Notes: generated by a model from the letters alone, not told the origin. Shown: positions 27,048-36,816, numbered from the stretch's first letter. The stretch is DNA of 64,000 bases from Salinispora pacifica CNR114 (GCF_000514775.1 NZ_AZWO01000015.1:29236-93235), one strand, 5' to 3'. Program-made: numbers and translations.

Positions 27048-27792
27048 TCGCGTGGAAGAGGGCGCCCTGTGGGTCGCGCAGGGCTGTGCAGCGACCGGCC
27101 GCGGTGTCGCGGGGCGGCACCAGGATCGCCCCGCCCAGGGCGGCGGCCCGGGCGGCGGTCGCGTCCACGTCCGCCACTCCGAAGTACACCGACCAGTACG
27201 CGGGCGCGCCGGCCGGGTAGTCGCCGAGCGGCGTGGTCATCCCGGCGACGATCTGGCTGCCGAGGCGCCAGCCGGTGTGTCCGGCCGGACCGGTTGGCGG
27301 CTCGTCCGGCTGCCAGCCGAAGACCAGCTCGTAGAAGACCTTCGCGCCCTCCGGGTCGGGGGTGACCAGTTCGGTCCAGCTCATCGCCCCCGGTACCCCG
27401 AAGACCTCGCCGCCGGGCATCCCCAACGGCTGCCACACACACAGCGTCGCGCCCGCCGGGTCGCTCAACACCGCCATCCGCCCCCGGTCGAAAACGTCGA
27501 AGGGGGGCACCACGAGCTGCCCGCCGGCCTCCTCGACCCGCGCGGCCACCAGGTCGGCGTCGTCGGCGGCGACGTAGATCGACCAGATCGGCACCTGCTC
27601 GGGAATGGCCGGCAGCCCGGCACCCGCCACCGCCTGGCCGTGGCGGAGAAAGTCGGTGTAGCCGTTCGCCTCGGGCTCCGGCGCGATCCGGCCGGTCCAG
27701 CCGAACAGCTCCGGGTAGAAGCGGCGCGCGTCGTCGAGGTCCGGCGCGGCCAGGTCAGCCCAGCAGGGGGTGCCCGCCGGAACGATGCCCAC
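27034..27792 (-). CDS. VOC family protein (two glyoxalase/bleomycin-resistance-like domains)
   Basis: 252 residues from GTG 27792, preceded by GAGGGG at 5 nt; the frame extends upstream but without family sequence. Two similar halves are seen, each with a CWADLAAPDLDDARRFYPEL- or SWTELVTPDPEGAKVFYEL-type beginning and a C-terminal DPAGA/DPQGA metal or ligand-side turn. The motif PGAMSWTEL is typical of the actinobacterial hydroxylase-like VOC group. The substrate is unknown. It is convergent with btuD. Confidence 0.88.
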   Translation of the reverse strand: MGIVPAGTPCWADLAAPDLDDARRFYPELFGWTGRIAPEPEANGYTDFLRHGQAVAGAGLPAIPEQVPIWSIYVAADDADLVAARVEEAGGQLVVPPFDVFDRGRMAVLSDPAGATLCVWQPLGMPGGEVFGVPGAMSWTELVTPDPEGAKVFYELVFGWQPDEPPTGPAGHTGWRLGSQIVAGMTTPLGDYPAGAPAYWSVYFGVADVDATAARAAALGGAILVPPRDTAAGRCTALRDPQGALFHAITPP

Positions 27793-28091
27793 CTCAACCC
27801 CTCTCGTCCGGGGCGGCCCCGGTGACACGGCCCCGACCCGCATGATGACACTGCCACAGCCCGTCCGGCGGGAAATGGGCAAACGTCAACGCCAAGAGGT
27901 GACTCGGGCTTCCGCGTTGCCCTGGCTGCTGGTGGTTTCGCAGCGGCTGGACCCCACGTGGGCCACCAATGCGTTACTGAACAAAAAATGCTTAATCTGT
28001 CGCCGAACAACTCCTGGCTGACTGCCCCGGTCGGGTGAGGTATGCCCGGCTGTGTAGGGTCTCGGCGCACCCAGATCGCTACCATAAGTAG
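27793..28091. other. Intergenic stretch with locally low GC
   Basis: No gene is supported. The part 27950-28030 is AT-richer than the rest of the window (GTTACTGAACAAAAAATGC) and may hold promoter sequence for the VOC gene or for the lost gene to its right. Confidence 0.5.
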
Positions 28092-28445
28092 GTGGGCGAC
28101 GCGGAGATCCTCGTTGGAGCCAGCTGGCCGTCACTGGTGTCGGTGGTGTCAGACGGCGGGCTGACCTATTCGGCTATTGAGGGTGACTCGGGCCAGTTTT
28201 CGGAGGTTGTGACGTCGGGTGTGACGTTGGGGTTCACGCCGCGGGCGATGGCGACGCTGAACTTCAACACGATTCTGTTGACCTCGACAGAGGATGACCT
28301 GTGTCGGATTGATGCGGTCACGAACGATGCGTCGTTGGTTTTCGATCCGCCGGTGACAATTATTGGTGGCGGATGGACGCACACTCATCTTTCCCATGAC
28401 GATGCCGGGAGTCTGTGTGGACTCACTTCGGCGGGGGGTGTCTGA
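28092..28445 (+). pseudogene. Remnant of a tachylectin-like domain, duplicate of the next gene's C-terminal part
   Basis: The 117-codon frame matches the beta-propeller part of the downstream M23 protein residue for residue over about 95 positions, e.g. GFTPRAMATLNFNTILLTST, FDPPV and GGGWTHTHLS. It has no signal peptide, no peptidase domain, and ends at TGA 28443-28445 in the middle of the propeller. Its first 20 residues do not match the intact copy well. It is most likely the tail of a decayed or recombined paralogue and not a working gene. Confidence 0.7.
28155..28437 (+). repeat. Direct repeat copy 1 (tachylectin-coding DNA)
   Basis: About 280 bp with clear DNA-level identity to 29111-29393, offset 956 bp, including long identical runs. 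Confidence 0.85.
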
Positions 28446-28447
28446 CC

Positions 28448-29788
28448 GTGGCCGTTTCAATCCCAGCACGTCTCAGCGAACCCCCGAGGAGACCCACGTC
28501 CCCGAAAGCTGGAATACGTCGCTCCCTCCCGGCGGCATTGGCCGCACTGGCCCTCGCCGGCAACGGTGCGGTGGTGGTCGATACAGCGCGTCCGGCCGAG
28601 GCTCGGGCCGCCGGTGTGCGGCCTTCCTTCCAGCTTCCATTCCCGTGCGGTGATTCCTGGCAGATCTCCACTTATCGCGGTCATGATGACTACGACGTTG
28701 ACATGTTCGCGAACAGCGGCAACACGGCCGGCCGACCTATTCTCGCCGCCGCCGCCGGCGCTGTCTCGTATGCTGGTTGGGACAGTGGCGGCGGCTGGCA
28801 CGTCCAGCTCAACCACGGCGAGGGCTGGGATTCGCTCTACCTGCACATGGAGTCACCCCCGGTGGTCTACGCCGGACAATGGGTCCGGCAGGGGCAACTG
28901 CTCGGCAGGGTGGGCAGCACCGGCAACTCAGGCGCCCCTCACCTGCATCACGAGCAGCGGCACGAAGGCGCCAAGGTGGAGGCCTACTTCAACGGCGTCC
29001 GTTCGGAGATTACGACGGACGGTTTTCCCCCGGGGGAGCCGCTGTCGCCACCGGTCAATGCCGTTAGTGCTAATTGTGGCAATATTTCTATCTACGGGAT
29101 CCTGCCGGATGGTAGGCTGACCTATTCGTTGGTCGAGTCGGGTTCAGGTCGGCTCTTGAAGGCTGTGACGTCGGATGCGACGTTGGGGTTCACGCCGAGG
29201 GCGATGGCGACGCTGAACTTCAACACGATTCTGTTGACCTCGACCGAGGGCGACCTGTATCGGGTTGATGTGGTCACGAACGATGCGTCGTTGGCGTTCG
29301 ATCCGCCGGTGAAGATTGTTGGCGGCGGATGGACGCACACTCATCTTTCCTATGACGGTGCCGGGGGTCTGTATGGGCTCACCTCGGCGGGGGTGTTGCA
29401 GCGCCACCAGGTGACCGCGACGAAGCCGTCCGGCAGTGAGATCGTCAATTGGGTGACGATCGACAGCGGTTTCACCCTCAAGACGCTGACCACGACTGGG
29501 CCGGACTGGATCCTCGGTACGGTTTCGGATGGCCGATTGATGTCGTACAAGATTAATGCAGTGGGGCGCTGGGAGTCCGGCGAGTTGTCGAGCACCTGGC
29601 AGGACATCACCCACCTGCTGTCTCCCGGCACCGGTATCTACTACGGCCGTACCAGCGATGGCACGCTGCACCGATACGGCGACCGAAACCCGTACGACAA
29701 CAACGGCAGCGACCTGTACGGGCAGGGCAGGGTGACCGATTCCGGCTGGACCGAGGTCCTGCTCTCCGCCCAACCCTTCGGCTTCTAG
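28448..29788 (+). CDS. Secreted M23 metallopeptidase-like protein with tachylectin-type beta-propeller
   Basis: 446 residues from GTG 28448, 3 nt after the stop of the remnant; no strong ribosome site, so the start is uncertain. A signal peptide follows Arg-Arg (RRSLPAALAALALAGNGAVV). Residues 55-185 are an M23/LytM fold: GHDDYDVDMFA (zinc His and Asp) and GAPHLHHEQ (HxH). Such enzymes cut peptidoglycan cross-bridges. Residues 205-446 are a tachylectin-2-like propeller built of repeats with DGRLTYS, TSAGVLQRH and TSDGTLHRYGD, likely a sugar-binding module. It could target wall glycans of self or other bacteria. Base composition is a little less GC-rich than neighbours. Confidence 0.82.
   Translation: MAVSIPARLSEPPRRPTSPKAGIRRSLPAALAALALAGNGAVVVDTARPAEARAAGVRPSFQLPFPCGDSWQISTYRGHDDYDVDMFANSGNTAGRPILAAAAGAVSYAGWDSGGGWHVQLNHGEGWDSLYLHMESPPVVYAGQWVRQGQLLGRVGSTGNSGAPHLHHEQRHEGAKVEAYFNGVRSEITTDGFPPGEPLSPPVNAVSANCGNISIYGILPDGRLTYSLVESGSGRLLKAVTSDATLGFTPRAMATLNFNTILLTSTEGDLYRVDVVTNDASLAFDPPVKIVGGGWTHTHLSYDGAGGLYGLTSAGVLQRHQVTATKPSGSEIVNWVTIDSGFTLKTLTTTGPDWILGTVSDGRLMSYKINAVGRWESGELSSTWQDITHLLSPGTGIYYGRTSDGTLHRYGDRNPYDNNGSDLYGQGRVTDSGWTEVLLSAQPFGF
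29111..29393 (+). repeat. Direct repeat copy 2 (inside the tachylectin-type gene)
   Basis: Partner of 28155-28437. This copy lies in an intact reading frame. Confidence 0.85.
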
Positions 29789-29967
29789 GACTGCGCATCG
29801 GCGGCTTCCGCGGGGTTCGACCACCGGCGAAAATCCGTCGATGGGAGTGGTCGGAGGGGCTAGGCTGGTCGATCCGTGCGCTCTCGCGCCACGCCGAGGC
29901 ACAGCCGGTACCCGACGCGGGTGGCCGGGCGGCCAGGTCACCCTGTCGACCCGGAGGAACCGCCGTC

Positions 29968-32115
29968 ATGCCCGCCGATCACGCCGCTGAGCGCACTGCC
30001 GACCGCACCGCTGACCTCACTGTTGAGCTCGACGCCGAGCGTGCGCACATGGCTGCGTCGCGGGCGGCCCTGCACGCGATGCGGCAGCACGCCGAAGCCA
30101 TGTACGCCGTCGGCGCGAAGATCGCCGGGGACCCCTTCTCCGCCGAGACCCTCGGGGTGGCGTTGGCCCGGCGGGTGGCCGAACTCGCCGACGACCCCCG
30201 TACGCCGCTGTTCTTCGGCCGCCTCGACCTCGACGGCGCCGCCGAGTCGGGAGACGCCCCTGCGTCCGGTGCCGCCCCCGAGCCGGGAGCGGGCCCGGTG
30301 ACCGGCCGGTACCACATCGGACGGCGGCACGTTTCCGACCAGCTCGGTGAGCCGCTGGTACTGGACTGGCGAGCGCCGGCCAGTCGCGCCTTCTACCAGG
30401 CCAGCGCCCGTGACCCGCAGGGCGTACGGACCCGTCGTCGGTTCGGCTTCGCTGGCGGCGATCTGACCAGCTTCGAAGACGAACACCTGGACCAGGGGGA
30501 GGAGTTCGGCACCACCAGCAAGATCCTGATCGAGGAGATCGAACGCCCCCGGGTCGGGCCGATGCGCGACATCGTCGCGACGATCCAGCCCGAGCAGGAT
30601 GAGCTGGTTCGTGCCGACCTCGACACCTCGATCTGCGTACAGGGGGCACCCGGAACCGGTAAGACCGCCGTCGGTCTGCACCGGGCCGCGTACCTGCTTT
30701 ACCTGCACCGCGAACGGCTCCGGCGCACCGGCGTCTTGATACTCGGGCCGAACCCGGCGTTCCTCGGCTACATCTCGGCGGTCCTGCCCGCGCTCGGTGA
30801 GCTGGAGGTGCGGCAGGCCACCCTGGAGGGGCTCATCGGACGGGTGCCGGTCTCCGGTGTTGATCCGGTTGAGGCCGAGGTCGTCAAGCACGACCCTCGG
30901 ATGGCGACGGTGCTGCGGCGGGCGCTCTGGTCCCGGCTCGGTCGAGCTGACTCCGCGATCCAGGTATCTGACGGCGCCTACCGGTGGCGCATCGATCCGG
31001 GGGCGCTCACCCGCCTGGTGGACGACACCCGGCGGGAGGATCCCGCGTACCTGCTCGGCCGGGAGCGGGTCCGCGCCCGGGTCGTCGGTCTGCTGCAACG
31101 CCAGGCCGAGACGCGCTCCGGCGAGTCACCGGGGGAGCCGTGGCAACGGCGGATGGGGAAGGCCACACCGGTGGTCGAGTTCCTCGACGCCTGCTGGCCG
31201 GCGGTGACGCCGCAGTCGCTCGTCTTCGAGTTGCTCAGCGACGCGGAGCGGCTGGCCCGCGCCGCCGAGGGCATCCTCACCGAGGCCGAGTGTCAGGCGC
31301 TGCGCTGGCCCCGGCCCTTCCGGAGCGTCAAGAGCGTCCGGTGGAGCAGCGCCGATCTGGTGCTGCTCGACGAGGCCGCCGGGCTCCTGGAGCGGGAGCC
31401 GAGCCTTCACCACATCATCATCGACGAGGCGCAGGACCTCTCCCCGATGCAGTGTCGGGCCATCGCCCGGCGCACCACGCACGGGTCGATCACACTCCTC
31501 GGTGACCTCGCCCAGGGCACGGCACCGTGGGCGGCGACCGACTGGGCGGAGTCGCTGCGGCACCTGGGCAGGCCGGACGCGGCGGTCGTGCCGTTGACCA
31601 CCGGGTTCCGTGTACCGGAGGCGGTCGTTGCGCTGGCCAACCGACTCCTGCCCGCGTTGGAGGTGAACGTCCCCCCAGCGGTGTCGCTGCGTTCGGACGG
31701 CAGCCTCGTCCTGCGCCGGGTGGACGACCTGGATGCCGAGGTGGTCGCGGAGCTGGCCGCGACCCGCTCGCTACCGGGGTCGGTCGGGGTGATCGCCGCT
31801 GACCGGCGCCTGGACGAACTGCGGGCCGCGCTCGTCGCGGCCGGCGAAGAGCCCGGGGAACTCGACGCCCCGGAGAACGGGCGCGTCACCGTCGTCCCGG
31901 CGACGCTGGCCAAGGGCCTGGAGTACGACCACGTGATCGTCGTCGAACCGGCCGAGATCGTGGACGCGGAACCGCGCGGACTGCACCGGCTCTACGTCGT
32001 GCTCACCCGCGCGGTGACCCGGCTGACGGTGCTGCATGCCCGCCCGTTGCCCGGAGCGCTCGCCACCGATGCCCTCGACCGGGCCGCCGGTGCTGTGGTG
32101 CCCGCTCCGGCGTGA
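29968..32115 (+). CDS. HelD/HelR-type UvrD-like helicase (RNA polymerase-associated)
   Basis: 715 residues, shorter than most UvrD helicases and of HelD length. The N-terminal coiled coil (ELDAERAHMAASRAALHAMR) is the part that enters the RNA polymerase secondary channel in known HelD structures. Then follows the HelD-specific YHIGRRHVSDQLGEPLVLDW region, Walker A GAPGTGKTAVGLHRAAY (about residue 226), Walker B HIIIDEAQDLSPMQ, and TTGFRVPEAV. HelD proteins free stalled RNA polymerase using ATP, and the actinobacterial HelR branch gives rifampicin tolerance. ATG 29968 has GGAGGA upstream. It is a single-gene unit. Confidence 0.9.
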   Translation: MPADHAAERTADRTADLTVELDAERAHMAASRAALHAMRQHAEAMYAVGAKIAGDPFSAETLGVALARRVAELADDPRTPLFFGRLDLDGAAESGDAPASGAAPEPGAGPVTGRYHIGRRHVSDQLGEPLVLDWRAPASRAFYQASARDPQGVRTRRRFGFAGGDLTSFEDEHLDQGEEFGTTSKILIEEIERPRVGPMRDIVATIQPEQDELVRADLDTSICVQGAPGTGKTAVGLHRAAYLLYLHRERLRRTGVLILGPNPAFLGYISAVLPALGELEVRQATLEGLIGRVPVSGVDPVEAEVVKHDPRMATVLRRALWSRLGRADSAIQVSDGAYRWRIDPGALTRLVDDTRREDPAYLLGRERVRARVVGLLQRQAETRSGESPGEPWQRRMGKATPVVEFLDACWPAVTPQSLVFELLSDAERLARAAEGILTEAECQALRWPRPFRSVKSVRWSSADLVLLDEAAGLLEREPSLHHIIIDEAQDLSPMQCRAIARRTTHGSITLLGDLAQGTAPWAATDWAESLRHLGRPDAAVVPLTTGFRVPEAVVALANRLLPALEVNVPPAVSLRSDGSLVLRRVDDLDAEVVAELAATRSLPGSVGVIAADRRLDELRAALVAAGEEPGELDAPENGRVTVVPATLAKGLEYDHVIVVEPAEIVDAEPRGLHRLYVVLTRAVTRLTVLHARPLPGALATDALDRAAGAVVPAPA

Positions 32116-32119
32116 CTGA

Positions 32120-32143
32120 CGCCGCCGGGCCCCCTTGGCGGCG
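32120..32143 (+). terminator. Hairpin terminator after the HelD-type gene
   Basis: Arms CGCCGCC and GGCGGCG (7 bp) with a 10-base loop, starting 4 bp after the stop. Confidence 0.55.
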
Positions 32144-32161
32144 GGCCCAGACAGCGCATGA

Positions 32162-33100
<939 letters not shown>

Positions 33101-33157
33101 CCGCTACGGCTCGCGTTGACCGTTACGGCCTGCGTCTACCGCTGCGGCTCGCGGTGA
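33101..33157 (+). repeat. Three degenerate 19-bp tandem repeats after mqnA
   Basis: Units CCGCTACGGCTCGCGTTGA, CCGTTACGGCCTGCGTCTA and CCGCTGCGGCTCGCGGTGA follow each other directly from the base after the mqnA stop. No role is known. Confidence 0.65.
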
Positions 33158-33212
33158 CGACGTTGGCCCGCACGCCTTGTCGGCGGACCAACTCGTGGCG
33201 CGGGGTCGCCGG

Positions 33213-34145
33213 TCAGAGCGGTTCGGCCAGCAGGGCCTCGGTGACTTTCTGGCAGTTGTCCATGCCGTACTGGTAGCCCTGCGCGACCGGGTAGCGCAGC
33301 ATCACCCCCATCGTCCAGGTGTCGCCGATCGCCAGGCAGTTGACGTGGTTCTCCTGCTCGCGGGTGCGGTCAACCCAGCCGTTCTTGATGGCGATGGTCT
33401 CGCTGACAGCTGACGGGAACGCCTTGCGGATACCGAAGTCGCCGGCGCCCCGGACCAGCCGCATCTCCTCAAGGAGCCAGTCCGTCCATTCCGGGCCGGC
33501 GGCCCTGCCGTCGGCGATGCACTCACCGAGCCGTGCGGTGTCCCGTGGGGACAGCTCGGTCCGGCTCCAGCCGCCGTCCTCCGCGACGTTGCTGTCGGTC
33601 AGCTCGCATAGGGACAGCAGGCGCTCGATGGTGACGGATCCGCCGAGGTTGTTGTAGAACTCCTGGGTAAGGGCGTTGTCACTGTCCCGGATGATCTTGG
33701 TGGCGTCGGCGAGCTCGGTGTCGGTCGGGGTCCGGCCGGCCTCCACCGTGCGGCGCAGATAGTCGGCGACGATCCAGGATTTGATCATCGAAGCCGTGGT
33801 GCTGGTCTCGGTCATGTTCTCCGAGCCGATGATCTCACCGGTACGGCGGTCCAGCACACTCCAGGCGTACCAGCCGTCGATGCCCAGGTTGGTGAGATCG
33901 TTCGCTGCGAAGGGTAGCGGTTCGAGGGTCGGGCTCGGCGATGGCGTGGGCTGGGCCTGCCCTTCACGGCCATCGGACTGCTCCTGTGCTGGGCCTTCGC
34001 CCCACAGCGCCGTGGCCGTCGATTCGAAGGGCGACCCGGGTAGCAGGCGGAGGGAGACCAGCACGAAACCGATCAGGATGGCCGTGATCGCGGCCACCTT
34101 GAGCAGTGAGGTGCCGCCCTGCTGTGCGTCGGGCTGGCTGGCCAT
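33213..34145 (-). CDS. Membrane-anchored serine hydrolase, class A beta-lactamase-like fold
   Basis: 310 residues from ATG 34145, overlapping the stop of the upstream paralogue (TGATG), so the two are translationally coupled. One N-terminal membrane helix (LLKVAAITAILIGFVLVSL), a Pro/Ser linker, then the hydrolase. Nucleophile motif S119-M-I-K, second motif SDN in IIRDSDNALTQ, and a KNG triad in AIKNGWVDR where beta-lactamases have KTG. No ExxLN motif of true class A enzymes was recognised, so a penicillin-binding or transpeptidase/hydrolase role is more likely than antibiotic resistance. Faces the wall. Confidence 0.85.
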   Translation of the reverse strand: MASQPDAQQGGTSLLKVAAITAILIGFVLVSLRLLPGSPFESTATALWGEGPAQEQSDGREGQAQPTPSPSPTLEPLPFAANDLTNLGIDGWYAWSVLDRRTGEIIGSENMTETSTTASMIKSWIVADYLRRTVEAGRTPTDTELADATKIIRDSDNALTQEFYNNLGGSVTIERLLSLCELTDSNVAEDGGWSRTELSPRDTARLGECIADGRAAGPEWTDWLLEEMRLVRGAGDFGIRKAFPSAVSETIAIKNGWVDRTREQENHVNCLAIGDTWTMGVMLRYPVAQGYQYGMDNCQKVTEALLAEPL

Positions 34146-35080
34146 CAGAGGTCCTCGGTCGGCTGCTGCGGCACCTTCAGGGCGGCGCCGGGCTGCGGGG
34201 TGACGAGCTGGGTGGCGACGCTCGCGCAGGTCTGGGCGCCGTAGTCGAGCCCACTCTGCTGCGGGTACCGCATCATCACGGCGAGACTCCACTGGTCGTT
34301 CACCGCGAGGCAGTTGACGTGCCAGTTGCCGTCGTAGTTCAGCGCCGTCCACCCGTTCTTCATGCCGACCGGGCCCTGGCTGGTGATCGACTCGGGTAGG
34401 CCGTCGATGATCCCCCAGCGGCCGCCTCCGGAGCGCGCGTTCTGGTCGTCGGCGGCGGTCGTACCGCGAACCTGACTCATCTCGTCCAGCAGGAACTCGG
34501 TCCACGTCGGCCCGGCGGCCGTGCCGTCGGCGATGCAGTCGCCGAGCCGGACCGCGTCCCGGGGGGACATCTGGGTGAAGCTCCACCACCCGACGTAGCC
34601 CGGCACGGTGCCGGGTTTGGTGTCGGTGAGGCCGCAGGTGCTGATCATCCGGTCGATGGTGGCCGATCTGCCGACCTCCCGGTAGAGCAGGTTCGCCGCG
34701 TCGTCGTTGCTGTCCCGGATCGCGGTGGTGATGGCATCGCGCATCGTCTTCGAGAGCGACTCGTCACCGAGTTGGTTCAGGTAGTCGGCGGCGAACCACA
34801 CCTTGATCATCGATTCGGTGGAGCTGGTGTCGGTGAGGTTCTCCGCGCCGGAGATCGTGTCGGTCTGGCGGTCCATCAGCGCCCAGGAGAAGAACTCGCC
34901 CTCGAAGGGTACGGAAACCGGCGCGTCGGCCAGGGTCGGCGGCGGGGGCGCGGAGGGTGCGGGCGTGGGGACGCTCGCCTCGGAGTCGGTGCCGCCGTCG
35001 TCGAGGCGGGTGTACGCAGCGGGAATGATCAAAGCAATTCCGAGGACGACCGCCATGACGGCTAGCAACCGGGGACGCAT
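34145..35080 (-). CDS. Membrane-anchored serine hydrolase paralogue
   Basis: 311 residues from ATG 35080, where a membrane helix begins (LLAVMAVVLGIALIIPAAY). An Arg-rich in-frame extension to 35269 is possible but has no signal-like pattern. Motifs are S90-M-I-K, DSND in place of SDN, and KNGW near the C-terminus. It resembles the downstream gene over the whole catalytic part (MDRQTDTISGAENLTDTSST against LDRRTGEIIGSENMTETSTT), so the pair arose by tandem duplication. Cysteines in STCGLTD and GDCIADG are shared in position with the partner and may form a disulfide. Confidence 0.85.
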   Translation of the reverse strand: MRPRLLAVMAVVLGIALIIPAAYTRLDDGGTDSEASVPTPAPSAPPPPTLADAPVSVPFEGEFFSWALMDRQTDTISGAENLTDTSSTESMIKVWFAADYLNQLGDESLSKTMRDAITTAIRDSNDDAANLLYREVGRSATIDRMISTCGLTDTKPGTVPGYVGWWSFTQMSPRDAVRLGDCIADGTAAGPTWTEFLLDEMSQVRGTTAADDQNARSGGGRWGIIDGLPESITSQGPVGMKNGWTALNYDGNWHVNCLAVNDQWSLAVMMRYPQQSGLDYGAQTCASVATQLVTPQPGAALKVPQQPTEDL

Positions 35081-35428
35081 AACTGGGTGAACTCCAGGTG
35101 TCGGGGTCAGGGGGCCGGCTCGCAGGGCCGGGGGAGGGATCGGCGCGGTCGAGGCGGGGGCGGCCTCAGCTACGTAAACGATCGCCGGCAGCAGGTCGGT
35201 GTGACCGCGGGGAAGTCTACGTCTGGATCTGCGCCGTGCCGAGGCTCGCTCGCGGCGGAGGCGTGTCATAAGTGGCGGGAGTTGCAGACAGTGCATACTT
35301 TCTGCCCTTTTTAGGGGTTATTTGTGACTCGGCTCATAACGGGCTGGTGGGTGCGGGGTACTCCGCCCGCGGCCGGAAACCTGTTACATCCCCTAGAGAT
35401 TGGTGTGTCGAGCTGTAACACTTGAGGT
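35081..35428. promoter_or_regulatory. Divergent control region between serine hydrolases and paa operon
   Basis: 348 bp without a convincing gene. It contains two inverted repeats: GTTAT/ATAAC (35317-35321 and 35336-35340) and TGTTACA/TGTAACA (35382-35388 and 35414-35420). The second is 8 bp before paaA and may be a regulator site. The right half is AT-richer than the rest of the window, as expected for promoters. Confidence 0.5.
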
Positions 35429-36499
35429 ATGTATGGGAATGACTTCCCCGCCGACGACACCTCCAGCGGCCTGCTGGGCGAGGTCGAGGCGGCCGAGATG
35501 GCGCTGCGGGAGGCGGCCGAGCGTGGGCGGCACGGTGCCGCCGGCGCGGATCCGGCCGCCTACTTCACCGAGGTCATCGCCGCCGACCAGAAGGTCGAGC
35601 CCCGGGACTGGATGCCGGAGTCGTACCGCGCGACCCTGATCCGGCAGATCGCCCAGCACGCCCACTCCGAGATCATCGGAATGCAGCCGGAGGGCAACTG
35701 GATCACTCGTGCTCCCTCCCTCAAACGCAAGGCGATCCTGCTCGCCAAGGTGCAGGACGAGGCCGGCCACGGCCTCTACCTCTACGCCGCCGCGGAGACC
35801 CTCGGGGTCAGCCGGGACGAGCTGGTTGACCTGCTGCTGGCCGGCCGGCAGAAGTACAGTTCGATCTTCAACTACCCGACCCTCAGCTGGGCCGACATGG
35901 GCACGATCGGATGGCTGGTGGACGGCGCGGCGATCGTCAACCAGGTGCCCCTCTGCCGCTGCTCGTACGGGCCGTATGCGCGGGCGATGATCCGGATCTG
36001 CAAGGAGGAGTCGTTTCACCAGCGGCAGGGGTACGAGATCCTCCACACCCTCGCCCACGGCACCCCGGCCCAGCGGGAGATGGCGCAGGACTCGGTGAAC
36101 CGCTGGTGGTACCCGTCGCTGGCGATGTTCGGCCCGCCGGACACCGACTCCACCCACTCCGCCCAGTCGATGGCCTGGAAGATCAAGCGCTTCTCCAACG
36201 ACGAGCTGCGCCAGCGGTTCGTGGACATGTGCGTGGGCCAGGCCGAGGTGCTCGGCCTCACGCTTCCCGACCCGGCGCTGTGCTGGAACGACGAGCGCGG
36301 CGCCTACGACTTCACCCAGCCCGACTACGCGGAGTTGATGCGGGTGATCAAGGGGGCGGGTCCGTGTAACCGGCAGCGGATGGAGCACCGTCGTCGGTCA
36401 CACCGGGAGGGCGCCTGGGTCCGGAGCGCCGCCGCCGCGTACGCGGCCAAGCAGGCGAGCAAGAAGGAGCAGGCGAGCAGGAAGGAGAGGGTGGCGTGA
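35429..36499 (+). CDS. paaA: 1,2-phenylacetyl-CoA epoxidase catalytic subunit PaaA
   Basis: 356 residues. The di-iron carboxylate sites are visible as [22 protein letters not shown] and [11 protein letters not shown]. It inserts one oxygen atom into the ring of phenylacetyl-CoA, in complex with PaaB, PaaC, PaaD and the PaaE reductase, all encoded here in order. The Lys/Ala-rich C-terminal tail (about residues 325-356) is an extension. ATG 35429 has GAGG only 1-2 nt upstream, too close for a normal ribosome site, so a leaderless message is possible. It overlaps paaB by 4 bp. Confidence 0.96.
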   Translation: MYGNDFPADDTSSGLLGEVEAAEMALREAAERGRHGAAGADPAAYFTEVIAADQKVEPRDWMPESYRATLIRQIAQHAHSEIIGMQPEGNWITRAPSLKRKAILLAKVQDEAGHGLYLYAAAETLGVSRDELVDLLLAGRQKYSSIFNYPTLSWADMGTIGWLVDGAAIVNQVPLCRCSYGPYARAMIRICKEESFHQRQGYEILHTLAHGTPAQREMAQDSVNRWWYPSLAMFGPPDTDSTHSAQSMAWKIKRFSNDELRQRFVDMCVGQAEVLGLTLPDPALCWNDERGAYDFTQPDYAELMRVIKGAGPCNRQRMEHRRRSHREGAWVRSAAAAYAAKQASKKEQASRKERVA

Positions 36500-36816
36500 G
36501 CGAGTACAGCGAGCCGACCAGCCAGCCGGGTGGGGCTTCGCCGGCGCCCCTCTGGGAGGTCTTCGTCCGGGCCCGGCGCGGACTGGCCCACACCCACGTT
36601 GGCAGCCTGCACGCAGCCGACGCCGAGTTGGCCCTGCACAACGCCCGGGACCTCTACACCCGGCGACAGGAGGGGGTGTCGATCTGGGTGCTGCCGGCCG
36701 CCGCCATCACCGCGTCGAGCCCGGACGAGAAGGACGCCTTCTTCGACCCGGCGGCGGACAAGGTCTATCGGCACCCGACCTTCTACGAGGTGCCGGAGGG
36801 GGCTGCTCACCTGTGA
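36496..36816 (+). CDS. paaB: 1,2-phenylacetyl-CoA epoxidase subunit PaaB
   Basis: 106 residues. Typical PaaB sequence is [20 protein letters not shown] and [21 protein letters not shown] small structural subunit that bridges PaaAC heterodimers. GTG start overlaps paaA by 4 bp and its stop overlaps paaC by 4 bp. Confidence 0.95.
   Translation: MSEYSEPTSQPGGASPAPLWEVFVRARRGLAHTHVGSLHAADAELALHNARDLYTRRQEGVSIWVLPAAAITASSPDEKDAFFDPAADKVYRHPTFYEVPEGAAHL

Noticed and set aside
29789..29967. Rifamycin-associated element upstream of the HelD-type gene
   Set aside because: No long inverted repeat of that type is present in the gap.
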